Assembly (NCBI GenBank): GCA_009694375.1
Contig: SHVB01000022.1
Coordinates: 1 to 38,498, forward strand
Source: Acidimicrobiia bacterium
GTDB taxonomy: Bacteria; Actinomycetota; Acidimicrobiia; Acidimicrobiales; VFJN01
Length of the DNA stretch: 38,498 bases
Reading direction: 5' to 3'
Numbering within the stretch: the first letter of the stretch is position 1; each line of letters opens with the position of its first letter. Position numbers and translations under genes: made by a program. Shown here one piece after another: positions 1-7,061 of the stretch. The notes below the pieces were generated by a model. The model was not told the DNA's origin, searched no databases, and saw only the letters and a list, made by a program, of their open reading frames with translations.

Positions 1-1
1 G

Positions 2-643
2 GACGGCTCCGATCACTTCAGTTCTCACATCATCACGGGGATGTTCATCTCGATGATGTTCGCCGGGCATCACACCACCTCCGGGACCGCGGCGTGGACA
101 CTGATCGAGTTGCTGCGGCAGCCCGAGTACCTCGCCGAGGTGGTGGCGGAACTCGATGGGCTAGCGGCGGAAGACCCCGAGATCAGTTACCAGGCGTTGC
201 GGGAGATGCCCAAGTTGGAAGCGGCCATCAAGGAGGCCCTGCGGCTGCATCCGCCACTCATCATGCTGCTGCGGGTGGCCAAGGCCCCTGTGGTGGTAGG
301 GAGCTATGTGATCCCCATCGGCACGATGGTGGCCACCTCCCCGTCGGTGTCGAACCGCGATCCGCAGGCCTTTGTGAACCCGGAGGTGTTCGACCCGTCG
401 CGCTATCTCAACGGGCGCGAGGATGACGTGGGCAATCCCTGGAGTTGGATCCCCTTTGGCGCGGGTCGCCACCGCTGCGTGGGCGCGGCGTTCGCCATGA
501 TGCAACTCAAGGCCATCTTCTCGGTGCTTCTCTCGCGGTACGAGGTTGCTCTTACGCAGCCGTCCGACACCTATCGCAATGACCATTCCAAGATGGTGGT
601 GCAACTCGCCCAACCCTGCGGGGCCCGGATGTCCCCGCGATGA
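2..643 (+). CDS. cyp51: Cytochrome P450, CYP51 family (sterol 14-alpha-demethylase type), 5'-truncated
   Basis: This is the C-terminal 213 residues of a cytochrome P450; the frame is open to the window edge, so the start lies outside. Three P450 hallmarks are visible: the I-helix oxygen-activation motif AGHHTTSG, the K-helix ExxR (EALRLHPP) and the heme-thiolate loop FGAGRHRCVGAAF. The AGHHT form of the I-helix is characteristic of CYP51 rather than the usual AGxDT of other P450s. The surrounding text (ISMMFAGHHT, WIPFGAGRHRCVG, YRNDHSKMVVQLAQP) closely resembles mycobacterial CYP51 as I remember it. CYP51 removes the 14-alpha-methyl group of sterols using electrons from a ferredoxin, and a ferredoxin gene follows directly. 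The family call is secure. The actual substrate in this organism is not shown by the sequence. Confidence 0.93.
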   Translation, partial: DGSDHFSSHIITGMFISMMFAGHHTTSGTAAWTLIELLRQPEYLAEVVAELDGLAAEDPEISYQALREMPKLEAAIKEALRLHPPLIMLLRVAKAPVVVGSYVIPIGTMVATSPSVSNRDPQAFVNPEVFDPSRYLNGREDDVGNPWSWIPFGAGRHRCVGAAFAMMQLKAIFSVLLSRYEVALTQPSDTYRNDHSKMVVQLAQPCGARMSPR

Positions 644-692
644 AACGGTCCATGGCGCCGCGGTGCCCGCTCCCGGCGAGGCGGTGGCGGAG

Positions 693-893
693 GTGACGGC
701 GCGGATCGTGGTGGATCGGGACCTCTGCCAAGGCCATGGGGTATGCGAAAGTGAGGCCCCCAACGTGTTCGAGGTGTCCAAGGCCGGCGAACTGACCGTG
801 CTCGATGAGAGGCCCGGCGGGGATCGACGAGCCATCGAGGCGGCCGTGAAGTACTGCCCTACTCATGCCCTGAGAATCGTGGAGGAACCCTGA
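693..893 (+). CDS. [3Fe-4S]-type ferredoxin, P450 redox partner
   Basis: A 66-residue ferredoxin starting at GTG 693. The open frame runs back to an ATG at 546, but that stretch overlaps the P450 and has no ferredoxin character, whereas GTG 693 gives the usual length of about 65-70 residues. The cluster ligands are the first and last Cys of CQGHGVC plus the Cys of the later CP pair (CPTHAL). A His stands where a fourth ligand would be, which is the pattern of actinobacterial 3Fe-4S ferredoxins that feed P450s. It begins 49 nt after the P450 stop and its TGA overlaps the next ATG (TGATG), so the genes are probably co-transcribed and coupled. In M. tuberculosis a similar ferredoxin also sits beside cyp51. 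GTGs at 663 and 684 are alternative starts. Confidence 0.88.
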   Translation: MTARIVVDRDLCQGHGVCESEAPNVFEVSKAGELTVLDERPGGDRRAIEAAVKYCPTHALRIVEEP

Positions 894-1450
894 TGCCCGC
901 CTATCCCCGGGATGAAATGGAAGAGATGGTGCAGCGTTGGCTGCAGGCCAACAAGGACGCCGAGGCGGCCGGCGACTGGTCGCCGATGGCGCTCTTGTTT
1001 GCCGAAGATGCCACTTACGGCTGGAACTACGGTGCCGAAAACGAGTTCATGGCCGTCGGGCGCGATGAGATTGGCGCGGTGGCCCTGGGCCTGGAGATGG
1101 GTGGCCTCGACGGGTGGGAGTACCCCTATCAAGAAATGCTGATCGACGAAAAAAAGGGCCAGGTGGTGGGGTTCTGGAAGCAGGTTGCCACCGCCACCCG
1201 GGCCGACGGCAGTCCCTATGAGGTAGCGGGGATCGGGGGGTCGTGGTTTGGCTACGGCGGCAATTTCCAGTGGCGGTTCCAACGCGACTGGTTCGACTAC
1301 GGCAACGCGGCCGCCCTCTTTCTTGAGATGATGCGGGATGGCACGTTGTCAGAGGGCATGACCGCTCGGATGCATCGCAGTCTGGGGGGCGGTCTCCCCG
1401 GCCATTACGACATTGGTCAGTCCCCCGCCCCCCTGTGGCCCCCGGCCTGA
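893..1450 (+). CDS. NTF2-like / SnoaL-like fold protein
   Basis: A 185-residue soluble protein with no signal peptide or membrane segment. The N-terminal half has the look of an NTF2/SnoaL-like cone fold: a first helix with MVQRWLQANKDAEAAGDW, then LLFAEDATYGW. The ATG overlaps the ferredoxin stop and an SDR follows 18 nt downstream, so it belongs to the P450 operon. NTF2-like proteins include ketosteroid isomerases, limonene-epoxide hydrolases and many binding proteins, so a role on a steroid or terpenoid substrate fits the context but is inference. The C-terminal part (from about residue 125) is not typical of the small SnoaL proteins and I cannot assign it. Confidence 0.75.
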   Translation: MPAYPRDEMEEMVQRWLQANKDAEAAGDWSPMALLFAEDATYGWNYGAENEFMAVGRDEIGAVALGLEMGGLDGWEYPYQEMLIDEKKGQVVGFWKQVATATRADGSPYEVAGIGGSWFGYGGNFQWRFQRDWFDYGNAAALFLEMMRDGTLSEGMTARMHRSLGGGLPGHYDIGQSPAPLWPPA

Positions 1451-1468
1451 ACAAGAGAGGATGTGCCC

Positions 1469-2215
1469 ATGCACCATCGGTTTGAGGAAAAGATCGCCAT
1501 TGTCACCGGCTCGGCCGGGGGGATTGGCGAGGCCTATGCCCGAGCCTTGGTGGCGGAGGGGGCGGGGGTAGTGATCGCCGACACGGATGGGGACCGGGGC
1601 CACGCGGTGGCCGCCGACCTCGGTGACGCGGCGCTGTTCGTGGCCACCGATGTGAGCGACGTGGATTCAGCCGCCGCCCTGGCCGCCGCCACCATCGATC
1701 ATTTTGGGGGCATCGATCTTTTGGTGAACAACGCCGCCATCTACGGGGGCATGCAGATCGAGTCGCTCCTCGCCATCGACTGGGACTATTACCGCCGGTT
1801 CATGAGCGTGAACATGGACGGCGCGCTCGTGGTCACCCGGGCCTGTTGGAAGGCGATACGTAAGCGCGGGGGTGGAGCCATTGTGAATCAGTCGTCCACC
1901 GCTGCCTGGATGTACTCGGGGTTCTACGGCCTGGCCAAGGTGGGGATCAATGGCCTCACGCAACAACTGGCGGCGGAACTCGGCGGTCATAACATCCGGG
2001 TGAATGCCATTGCCCCGGGGCCCATCGACACCGATGCCACGCGCAGCATCGTGCCGGCCGAACTGATCGACGACATCGTGAAGGGTCTCAGTTTGAAGCG
2101 ACGCGGCACCCCCGAGGACCTCGTGGGCATGTGCCTGTTCCTGCTGTCCGACGAGTCGTCGTGGGTCACCGGGCAGATCTTCAACGTTGACGGCGGACAG
2201 ATCGTGCGCTCATGA
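1469..2215 (+). CDS. Short-chain dehydrogenase/reductase (SDR)
   Basis: A 248-residue classical SDR. The Rossmann NAD(P)-binding motif TGSAGGIGEAYA is near the N-terminus, followed by the NNAA motif, the catalytic Ser region NQSSTAAW and the YGLAK form of the YxxxK active site; the C-terminus ends in VDGGQIV. An acidic residue after the second beta strand (ADTDGD) favours NAD over NADP. ATG 1469 was chosen over GTG 1463 because AGAGAGG at 1454-1460 lies 8 nt upstream of it. The stop overlaps the next start (ATGA), so it is translationally coupled to the following dehydrogenase. As I recall, M. tuberculosis also has an SDR and a 3-hydroxyisobutyrate-dehydrogenase-like gene side by side near cyp51 (Rv0769-Rv0770), which supports a conserved pathway unit. 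Substrate unknown. Confidence 0.9.
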   Translation: MHHRFEEKIAIVTGSAGGIGEAYARALVAEGAGVVIADTDGDRGHAVAADLGDAALFVATDVSDVDSAAALAAATIDHFGGIDLLVNNAAIYGGMQIESLLAIDWDYYRRFMSVNMDGALVVTRACWKAIRKRGGGAIVNQSSTAAWMYSGFYGLAKVGINGLTQQLAAELGGHNIRVNAIAPGPIDTDATRSIVPAELIDDIVKGLSLKRRGTPEDLVGMCLFLLSDESSWVTGQIFNVDGGQIVRS

Positions 2216-3072
2216 CCGCCGACGTCACCGGGGCCGTGGGATTCATAGGGCTCGGTCAGATCGGTGGCCCCATGGCCGGGCGTTTGGTTGATTGGCCGGG
2301 CGGGTTGGTGGTGTTCGACATCCGTCCCGAAGCGGCGGCGGCGGTGGTGGGCCAGGGGGCCACTCTGGCGGGCAGCGTGGCCGAAATGGGCGGGGTATGC
2401 GATGTCATTTCGGTGATGGTGCTCAATGATGCCCAGGTGCGTTCGGTGGTGGAGGAACTGCTCACGACGGCCCGGCCGGGTCTCGTGATCGCCGTGCACT
2501 CCACCATTGGTCCGTCTACCGCCGAGGAGTTGGCCAGCACGGCGGCTCGGGGGGGAGTGGATCTCCTCGACGTGCCTGTGAGTGGTGGGTTCATCGGAGC
2601 TCACGAGGGCACCCTGGCGGCGATGGTGGGGGGCGAGCGAGAGGCCTACGAGCGCGTGAAGGACGTGTTCGCCCATTGGGCATCACTGGTGGTGCACATG
2701 GGTCCGGCGGGCGCCGGTACTCGAACCAAGTTGGCCCGGAATCTGGCCCACTTCATTGCCTTCACCGGGGTCGGGGAAGCGCAAAGGTTGGCGGAGGCGG
2801 CGGGATTGGACCTGCGCAAGCTGGCCCGGGTGGTGCGCCACAGCGATTCGGTTACCGGGGGTCCCGGTGCGGTGATGCTGCGGGCCTCCACGGCTCCGAT
2901 AGGGCCGGGTGAGGATTGGTACGACGCCATGGTCCATACCCGGGATCTGGGCGAGAAGGACCTCGCCCTGGCGCTCGAACTGGCCGCCACCCTGGGGGCC
3001 GATCTGCCGCTGGCCCGTCAAGCCCAGGTGGGCCTCGCCGCCGCTCTGGGGGTACCGCACCCGGAGCGGTAG
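2212..3072 (+). CDS. NAD(P)-dependent beta-hydroxyacid dehydrogenase (3-hydroxyisobutyrate dehydrogenase family)
   Basis: A 286-residue member of the 3-hydroxyisobutyrate / 6-phosphogluconate-like dehydrogenase family. The N-terminal dinucleotide loop is GFIGLGQIGGPMA. The substrate-binding signature DVPVSGG follows at about residue 120, and the catalytic Lys region is TRTKLARNL. The C-terminal half is helical, as in the family. The ATG overlaps the SDR stop by 4 nt. It is the last gene of the operon and faces the acyl-CoA ligase gene, with 42 nt between the two stops. The pairing with an SDR suggests two sequential oxidations of a hydroxylated or hydroxy-acid intermediate, but the substrate cannot be read from the sequence. 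Confidence 0.88.
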   Translation: MTADVTGAVGFIGLGQIGGPMAGRLVDWPGGLVVFDIRPEAAAAVVGQGATLAGSVAEMGGVCDVISVMVLNDAQVRSVVEELLTTARPGLVIAVHSTIGPSTAEELASTAARGGVDLLDVPVSGGFIGAHEGTLAAMVGGEREAYERVKDVFAHWASLVVHMGPAGAGTRTKLARNLAHFIAFTGVGEAQRLAEAAGLDLRKLARVVRHSDSVTGGPGAVMLRASTAPIGPGEDWYDAMVHTRDLGEKDLALALELAATLGADLPLARQAQVGLAAALGVPHPER

Positions 3073-3114
3073 GCGGCGCCCCTGAGGCGAACAGCGTTGG
3101 CCCCGGCGGGCCCG

Positions 3115-4893
3115 TTAGGCGTACAGGGCGGCGATCTCGGCGGCGTATTTGGCGTGGACACCCCGGCGTTTGAGCTTCGAGGTGGGGGTGAGCTCGTCGG
3201 AGTCGGCCAGCCACTCGGTGGAGAGGATCGACACCTTCTTCACGCGCTCGGCATTGTTGAACCGGGCCATGGTGGTTTCCAGACCGGCATTGATCTCAGC
3301 GATCACTGCGGGGTGCTGCGCCAACTCGGCGAGGCTGGCACCGTCGATGCCGTGCTCCTTGGCCCACACCGGGGCCAGTTCACCATCGAGCACCACCAGA
3401 GCCGACACGAACGGGCGGTTGTCGCCGATGGCACACGCTTGGGATACCAGCGGGATGGTCTTGAGGGCGGCTTCGAGGTTGGCGGGGCTGATGTTCTTCC
3501 CGCCGGCGGTGATGATGAGTTCCTTCTTGCGGTCCACGATGAGCAGATAGCCCTCGTCGTCGAACACGCCGATGTCGCCCGAGTGCAACGTGCCGTCGGC
3601 ATCGAGGGCTTCGGCGGTCTTTTCGGGATCGTTGAGGTATCCCCGGAAGACGTTGGATCCCCGGGTGCACACCTCACCGTCCTCCGCCAGAAACACCTCG
3701 GTGCCCGGAAAGGCCACGCCCACGGTGCCCGCCTTCACCCGGGTGGGTTCCCAGGTGATGGGACCACTGGATTCGCTCATGCCGTAGATCTCCGACAGGG
3801 GAACCCCGATGGCCCGGAACCATCTGATGAGTTCGGCCGGAATCGGCGCGGCACCGGTGATGCCGTAGATCACGGCGTCGAGGCCCAGTAGGGCTCGCAC
3901 TCCGGCAAATACGGCCTCGTCGAGCGCCTTCCAAGTGGCATCGTCCTCGGCCGAGGCGGTGCCGAGGGTGCGGCGCTCGCTGATGGGGATAGCGGTGGCG
4001 ACCGCGCCATCGAATCCCTGTTTTTTGGCCGGGTCCGCGCTGAGGGCGGCCTGCACCCCGGCGTGGAACTTTTCCCACACGCGCGGAACGCCGAAGAAGA
4101 TCTCTGGGTGTATATCGCGCGTATAGCTGGCGATCTGGCCCGGATCGGGGCATGTGGTGACTTCGTAGCCACCCATGAGGGCGAGGTAATGGGTGGACAT
4201 GCGTTCGGCGATGTGGGCCATGGGGAGATAGGAAACTGCCCGGAAGCCCACTGGCTCCACATCGAGCATCCGCAGGTATCCCTCGCCGGTCCACACCACG
4301 TTGTGATGGTCCAGCATCACCCCCTTGGGTGGTCCGGTGGTGCCCGAGGTGTAGATGACCGTGGCGAGGGTGGCAGGGGTGCTGTTGCCGACCTCGGCCA
4401 AAAGATCTAGCGAGCCAGAGTGGTAGAGCGCGTCGGTGGTCTCCTCACTGGCCAGGTTGAGGATGGTGGTGAGGAGCGGGAGTTGGTCTCGCACCTGGTT
4501 GAAACGCTGCTCGAATCCATCGTCTTCCACCACGGCGCAGGTCGCGTCGCAGTGGCCAGCGACGTAAGCGATCTGTTCGGCCGAAGACGAGTTGTAGATC
4601 GAAATCGATGTGGCACCGAGGAAGGCCACGGCGAGGTCGACGAAGTGGAAGTCGGGGCAGTTTCGCATCATGAGCACCACGCGGGAGCCCGGGACCACCC
4701 CGATGGACCGCAGATAGGCCGCCGCCGCCGCTACTTGGGTGGCGTAGTCCTGATACGTCCACTCGGCGTAGGTGTCGTCGGCCTGCTTGGACCGGAGGGC
4801 AACATGGTCGGGGTGGGCTTGCACGGTGGCGAGGAATCGGCTCGTGATCGTGTCGCCCTCGACCGCTTGGTCGATCTCGGCTTTGGAAATCAT
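3115..4893 (-). CDS. Long-chain fatty acid-CoA ligase (AMP-forming)
   Basis: A 592-residue adenylate-forming enzyme that converts a fatty acid to its CoA thioester via an acyl-AMP. The P-loop YTSGTTGPPKG is at residues 181-191. Further on are the adenine-binding motif YGMSESSG, the ribose-binding Asp region LHSGDIG and the hinge/catalytic segment DRKKELIITAGGKNISP. The length and the ITAGGKNISP version match the FadD15-like long-chain group rather than short-chain ligases. It is transcribed divergently from the thiolase at 5020, with an 18-bp palindromic operator between them, so the pair is probably co-regulated. A weak AAAGGG stands 11 nt before the start ATG. Confidence 0.92.
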   Translation of the reverse strand: MISKAEIDQAVEGDTITSRFLATVQAHPDHVALRSKQADDTYAEWTYQDYATQVAAAAAYLRSIGVVPGSRVVLMMRNCPDFHFVDLAVAFLGATSISIYNSSSAEQIAYVAGHCDATCAVVEDDGFEQRFNQVRDQLPLLTTILNLASEETTDALYHSGSLDLLAEVGNSTPATLATVIYTSGTTGPPKGVMLDHHNVVWTGEGYLRMLDVEPVGFRAVSYLPMAHIAERMSTHYLALMGGYEVTTCPDPGQIASYTRDIHPEIFFGVPRVWEKFHAGVQAALSADPAKKQGFDGAVATAIPISERRTLGTASAEDDATWKALDEAVFAGVRALLGLDAVIYGITGAAPIPAELIRWFRAIGVPLSEIYGMSESSGPITWEPTRVKAGTVGVAFPGTEVFLAEDGEVCTRGSNVFRGYLNDPEKTAEALDADGTLHSGDIGVFDDEGYLLIVDRKKELIITAGGKNISPANLEAALKTIPLVSQACAIGDNRPFVSALVVLDGELAPVWAKEHGIDGASLAELAQHPAVIAEINAGLETTMARFNNAERVKKVSILSTEWLADSDELTPTSKLKRRGVHAKYAAEIAALYA

Positions 4894-4979
4894 TGGGTGG
4901 CAGACCCTTTCAGGTGTTCGCAGGACTGCCCATCATGGCCGAGTACCCCAGGTTGCGAAAGCCCACCACCGCGGCCACA

Positions 4980-4997
4980 CTTGACCGTCCGGTCAAG
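4980..4997. promoter_or_regulatory. 18-bp perfect palindrome, TetR-family-type operator
   Basis: The sequence CTTGACCGTCCGGTCAAG has two 8-bp half-sites (CTTGACCG / CGGTCAAG) around a TC centre with no mismatch. It lies between divergently transcribed acyl-CoA ligase and thiolase genes, 86 nt from the first and 22 nt from the second start. Sites of this form are typical of TetR-family repressors, including those that sense acyl-CoAs. No TetR gene is present in the window. I infer joint repression of both genes. Confidence 0.7.
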
Positions 4998-5019
4998 AGA
5001 TCCCGAGGAGCAATATTCT

Positions 5020-6207
5020 ATGGCTACCGCTGTCATCGTCGACGCTGTCCGCACCGCTGGCGGAAGGCGAAACGGAAAGTTGTCCGGTTGGCACCCCGCT
5101 GATCTGGCCGGCGAGGTGCTCCGGCAACTGGTGGAGCGCAACCAACTCGATCCGGCCCTCATCGACGACGTGATCATGGGTTGTGTGATGCAGGTGGGTA
5201 GCCAGAGCCTCAACATCGGCCGCAACGCCGTGCTCGCCGCCGGTTTCCCTGAGTCGGTCCCGGCCACCTCGGTCGACCGCCAGTGCGGATCGTCACAGCA
5301 GGCCGCCCACTTCGCCGCCCAGGGCGTGATTGCCGGGGCCTACGACATCGCCATCGCGGCGGGTGTGGAGGTCATGACCAGCACCCCGATGGGAGCGTCG
5401 GTAACCCCTGGGTCCTTCCCCTTCGGTCCGCGCATGATGGCTCGCTTCACCGAGCCGGGCCTTGTGCCACAGGGCATTTCGGCCGAGATGATTGCCGACC
5501 AGTGGAACCTTTCTCGCGAGGATCTCGATGCCTTTGGCGCCGAGTCCCAGCGGCGGGCCGAGCAGGCCACCGGCGAGGGCCGATTCGACAAAGAGATCGT
5601 TGGCGTTACCGAGAAGCGTCTCGACAAGGAGACCGGCAACGTCGTGGAGAGCGCCGAACTGGTGACCCAGGATGAGGGCATTCGCCCCGGCACCACCCCG
5701 GAGACCTTGGCCAACCTGAAGCCGGCCTTCAAGCCCGACGGCAAGGTCACCGCCGGCAACTCGTCGCAGATCTCCGACGGCGCTTCAGCACTGCTCATCA
5801 TGAGCGAGGAGAAGGCCAAGGAACTCGGTCTCACCCCGCGTGCTCGCTTCCATACGTTCGCGCTGGCGGGGGTGGATCCCGTGACGATGCTCACGGGTCC
5901 GATCCCCTCCACGGAGAAGGCGCTGGCCAAAGCGGGCATGACCGTCGACGACATCGACCTGTTCGAGGTGAACGAGGCCTTTGCCTCGGTGGTGTTGGCC
6001 TGGCAGAAGGAACTCCACACCGATCTGGGCAAGACCAACGTGAACGGCGGCGCCATCGCGCTCGGGCATCCGCTCGGCGGCTCTGGCGCGAAGCTCATGG
6101 CCACGCTCCTCAACGAACTGGAGCGCACTGGTGGTCGCTTTGGTCTCCAGACGATGTGTGAGGGTGGCGGGCTCGCCAATGCCACCATCATCGAACGCCT
6201 GGGCTGA
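5020..6207 (+). CDS. Acetyl-CoA C-acetyltransferase (thiolase)
   Basis: A 395-residue thiolase that splits 3-ketoacyl-CoA with CoA or condenses acyl-CoAs. The nucleophilic Cys89 is in VDRQCGSSQQ, His350 in LGHPLGGSGA and the general-base Cys380 in MCEGGG, so the full catalytic set is intact. The frame is open for 600 nt upstream, but the thiolase fold begins at ATG 5020 (MATAVIVDAVRT) with GAGGAG at 5005-5010, 9 nt before it; the upstream part is antisense to the ligase. It shares a divergent control region, including the TetR-type palindrome, with the acyl-CoA ligase, suggesting a common role in fatty-acid or sterol-derived acyl-CoA breakdown. Confidence 0.93.
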   Translation: MATAVIVDAVRTAGGRRNGKLSGWHPADLAGEVLRQLVERNQLDPALIDDVIMGCVMQVGSQSLNIGRNAVLAAGFPESVPATSVDRQCGSSQQAAHFAAQGVIAGAYDIAIAAGVEVMTSTPMGASVTPGSFPFGPRMMARFTEPGLVPQGISAEMIADQWNLSREDLDAFGAESQRRAEQATGEGRFDKEIVGVTEKRLDKETGNVVESAELVTQDEGIRPGTTPETLANLKPAFKPDGKVTAGNSSQISDGASALLIMSEEKAKELGLTPRARFHTFALAGVDPVTMLTGPIPSTEKALAKAGMTVDDIDLFEVNEAFASVVLAWQKELHTDLGKTNVNGGAIALGHPLGGSGAKLMATLLNELERTGGRFGLQTMCEGGGLANATIIERLG

Positions 6208-6272
6208 CCCCTCGCCCAGCGCCTTGAGCAAGTCGGCCGCCGCGGTAGGGCGACGCTCCGCCAGGCCCCCGA

Positions 6273-6278
6273 TAGCCT
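6273..6278 (+). promoter_or_regulatory. -10 box of a likely leaderless promoter
   Basis: TAGCCT lies 7 nt before GTG 6286, with no Shine-Dalgarno sequence between. The same arrangement recurs at many genes in the window. Confidence 0.5.
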
Positions 6279-6285
6279 GCCGGGC

Positions 6286-6621
6286 GTGAAGCGACCTTCT
6301 CTCTCGCGCCCCTCGGCGGCCATGCTGGTGGTCTTCGTGGTCGGGGCATGGTGGCTGACGAAGGCTTCACCGTTGGCCTTGGTGGTGGCGGCTGCTGCGG
6401 TGTGGTTCATCTTCAAGGTCGGCTTCGCGATGCTCGGCGGATTAGCCCAACCGATTCCCGAACCTCCGCCGGCGGGCGAGTTGCGCAAGGTCAAGATCAT
6501 GTTTCGCTGCAGTATCTGCGGCACCGAGGTGCGGATGACCACCGCCAACGATCAAATGCCCGAGCCCCCCCGCCATTGCTTGGAAGACATGGACCTGGTG
6601 ACCCCGGTCGACGACCTCTAA
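6286..6621 (+). CDS. Small membrane protein with a cytosolic zinc-ribbon-like tail
   Basis: A 111-residue protein of unknown function. Residues about 10-55 form two closely spaced hydrophobic helices (VVFVVGAWW and ALVVAAAAVWFIFKVGFAMLGG). After a Pro-rich linker there is a short domain with CSICG and a later HC, which looks like a partial zinc-binding knuckle. GTG 6286 is chosen because TAGCCT lies 7 nt upstream. It is convergent with crgA and follows the thiolase by 78 nt. I do not recognise a named family. Confidence 0.75.
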   Translation: MKRPSLSRPSAAMLVVFVVGAWWLTKASPLALVVAAAAVWFIFKVGFAMLGGLAQPIPEPPPAGELRKVKIMFRCSICGTEVRMTTANDQMPEPPRHCLEDMDLVTPVDDL

Positions 6622-6622
6622 G

Positions 6623-6655
6623 CCATCCACAGCCTGTGGACAATCCTGTGGAGTG
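6623..6655. promoter_or_regulatory. Cluster of DnaA-box-like 9-mers
   Basis: The 64-nt gap between two convergent genes holds CCATCCACA (6623-6631), TGTGGACAA (6635-6643) and TGTGGAGTG (6647-6655). The middle one is the exact complement of TTGTCCACA, the DnaA box usual in high-GC actinobacteria; the others differ by two or more bases. The first two form the palindrome CCACAGCCTGTGG. crgA lies near the replication origin in M. tuberculosis, which makes a DnaA role plausible. A weak transcription-stop hairpin is the alternative. Confidence 0.45.
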
Positions 6656-6685
6656 TCACACGCTTGTAACTTGCTAGGGCAAGGG

Positions 6686-7021
6686 TCAGTGGTACTTGGT
6701 GGCGGTCATGATGCCGCCCATGATGGATCCCAACCCGATGAGGAGCCACCAGTTGTTGGTCTTGGTGGTGGCGGAGTTTGTCCACCACAACGCCGGCAGT
6801 ACGCCGAGGTAGTTCAGGAAGATCACCGCGAGGCCCAGGCCCAGGAAGGAGAACATCAGTACCGGCACCCACGGCCGACTGATCTTGTGGTCCTTGGCCA
6901 CCGGCGGTGTGTAGCGCGTGGAGGCGGAGGGCCGCGCCGGCGAGGAAGGGCCACCTTTCGGGGTGACGCGACCGCCCTTCACGTTGCGCTTGGGCGGAGG
7001 CTGGACAGGAAGATCAGGCAT
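6686..7021 (-). CDS. crgA: Cell division protein CrgA
   Basis: A 111-residue CrgA homologue. It has a basic, Pro-rich cytosolic N-terminus (about 50 residues) and then two membrane helices, PWVPVLMFSFLGLGLAVIF and WWLLIGLGSIMGGIMTATKY. These are the two-helix layout and the tail of the family. CrgA sits at the septum and helps recruit FtsZ-, FtsQ- and FtsI-type division proteins in actinobacteria. ATG 7021 was preferred to ATG 7033 because the latter lies inside a TAATGT box placed 8 nt before 7021. Its position at the head of the pabA-pknB-fhaA block matches M. tuberculosis synteny. Confidence 0.88.
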   Translation of the reverse strand: MPDLPVQPPPKRNVKGGRVTPKGGPSSPARPSASTRYTPPVAKDHKISRPWVPVLMFSFLGLGLAVIFLNYLGVLPALWWTNSATTKTNNWWLLIGLGSIMGGIMTATKYH

Positions 7022-7029
7022 GCTGCGCC

Positions 7030-7035
7030 ACATTA
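7030..7035 (-). promoter_or_regulatory. -10 box upstream of crgA
   Basis: On the minus strand TAATGT is followed by 8 nt and then ATG 7021. This supports a leaderless crgA mRNA and decides between the two candidate ATGs. Confidence 0.55.
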
Positions 7036-7061
7036 CCCGGCCCGGCGGTCAGACTGCATAC

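Noticed and set aside
3097-3891. 264-codon plus-strand frame opposite the acyl-CoA ligase
   Set aside because: Low-complexity Gly/Val/His composition typical of an antisense shadow; no start signal.
4420-5019. N-terminal extension of the thiolase frame by 200 codons
   Set aside because: It is antisense to the acyl-CoA ligase. The thiolase fold and a Shine-Dalgarno site place the start at 5020.
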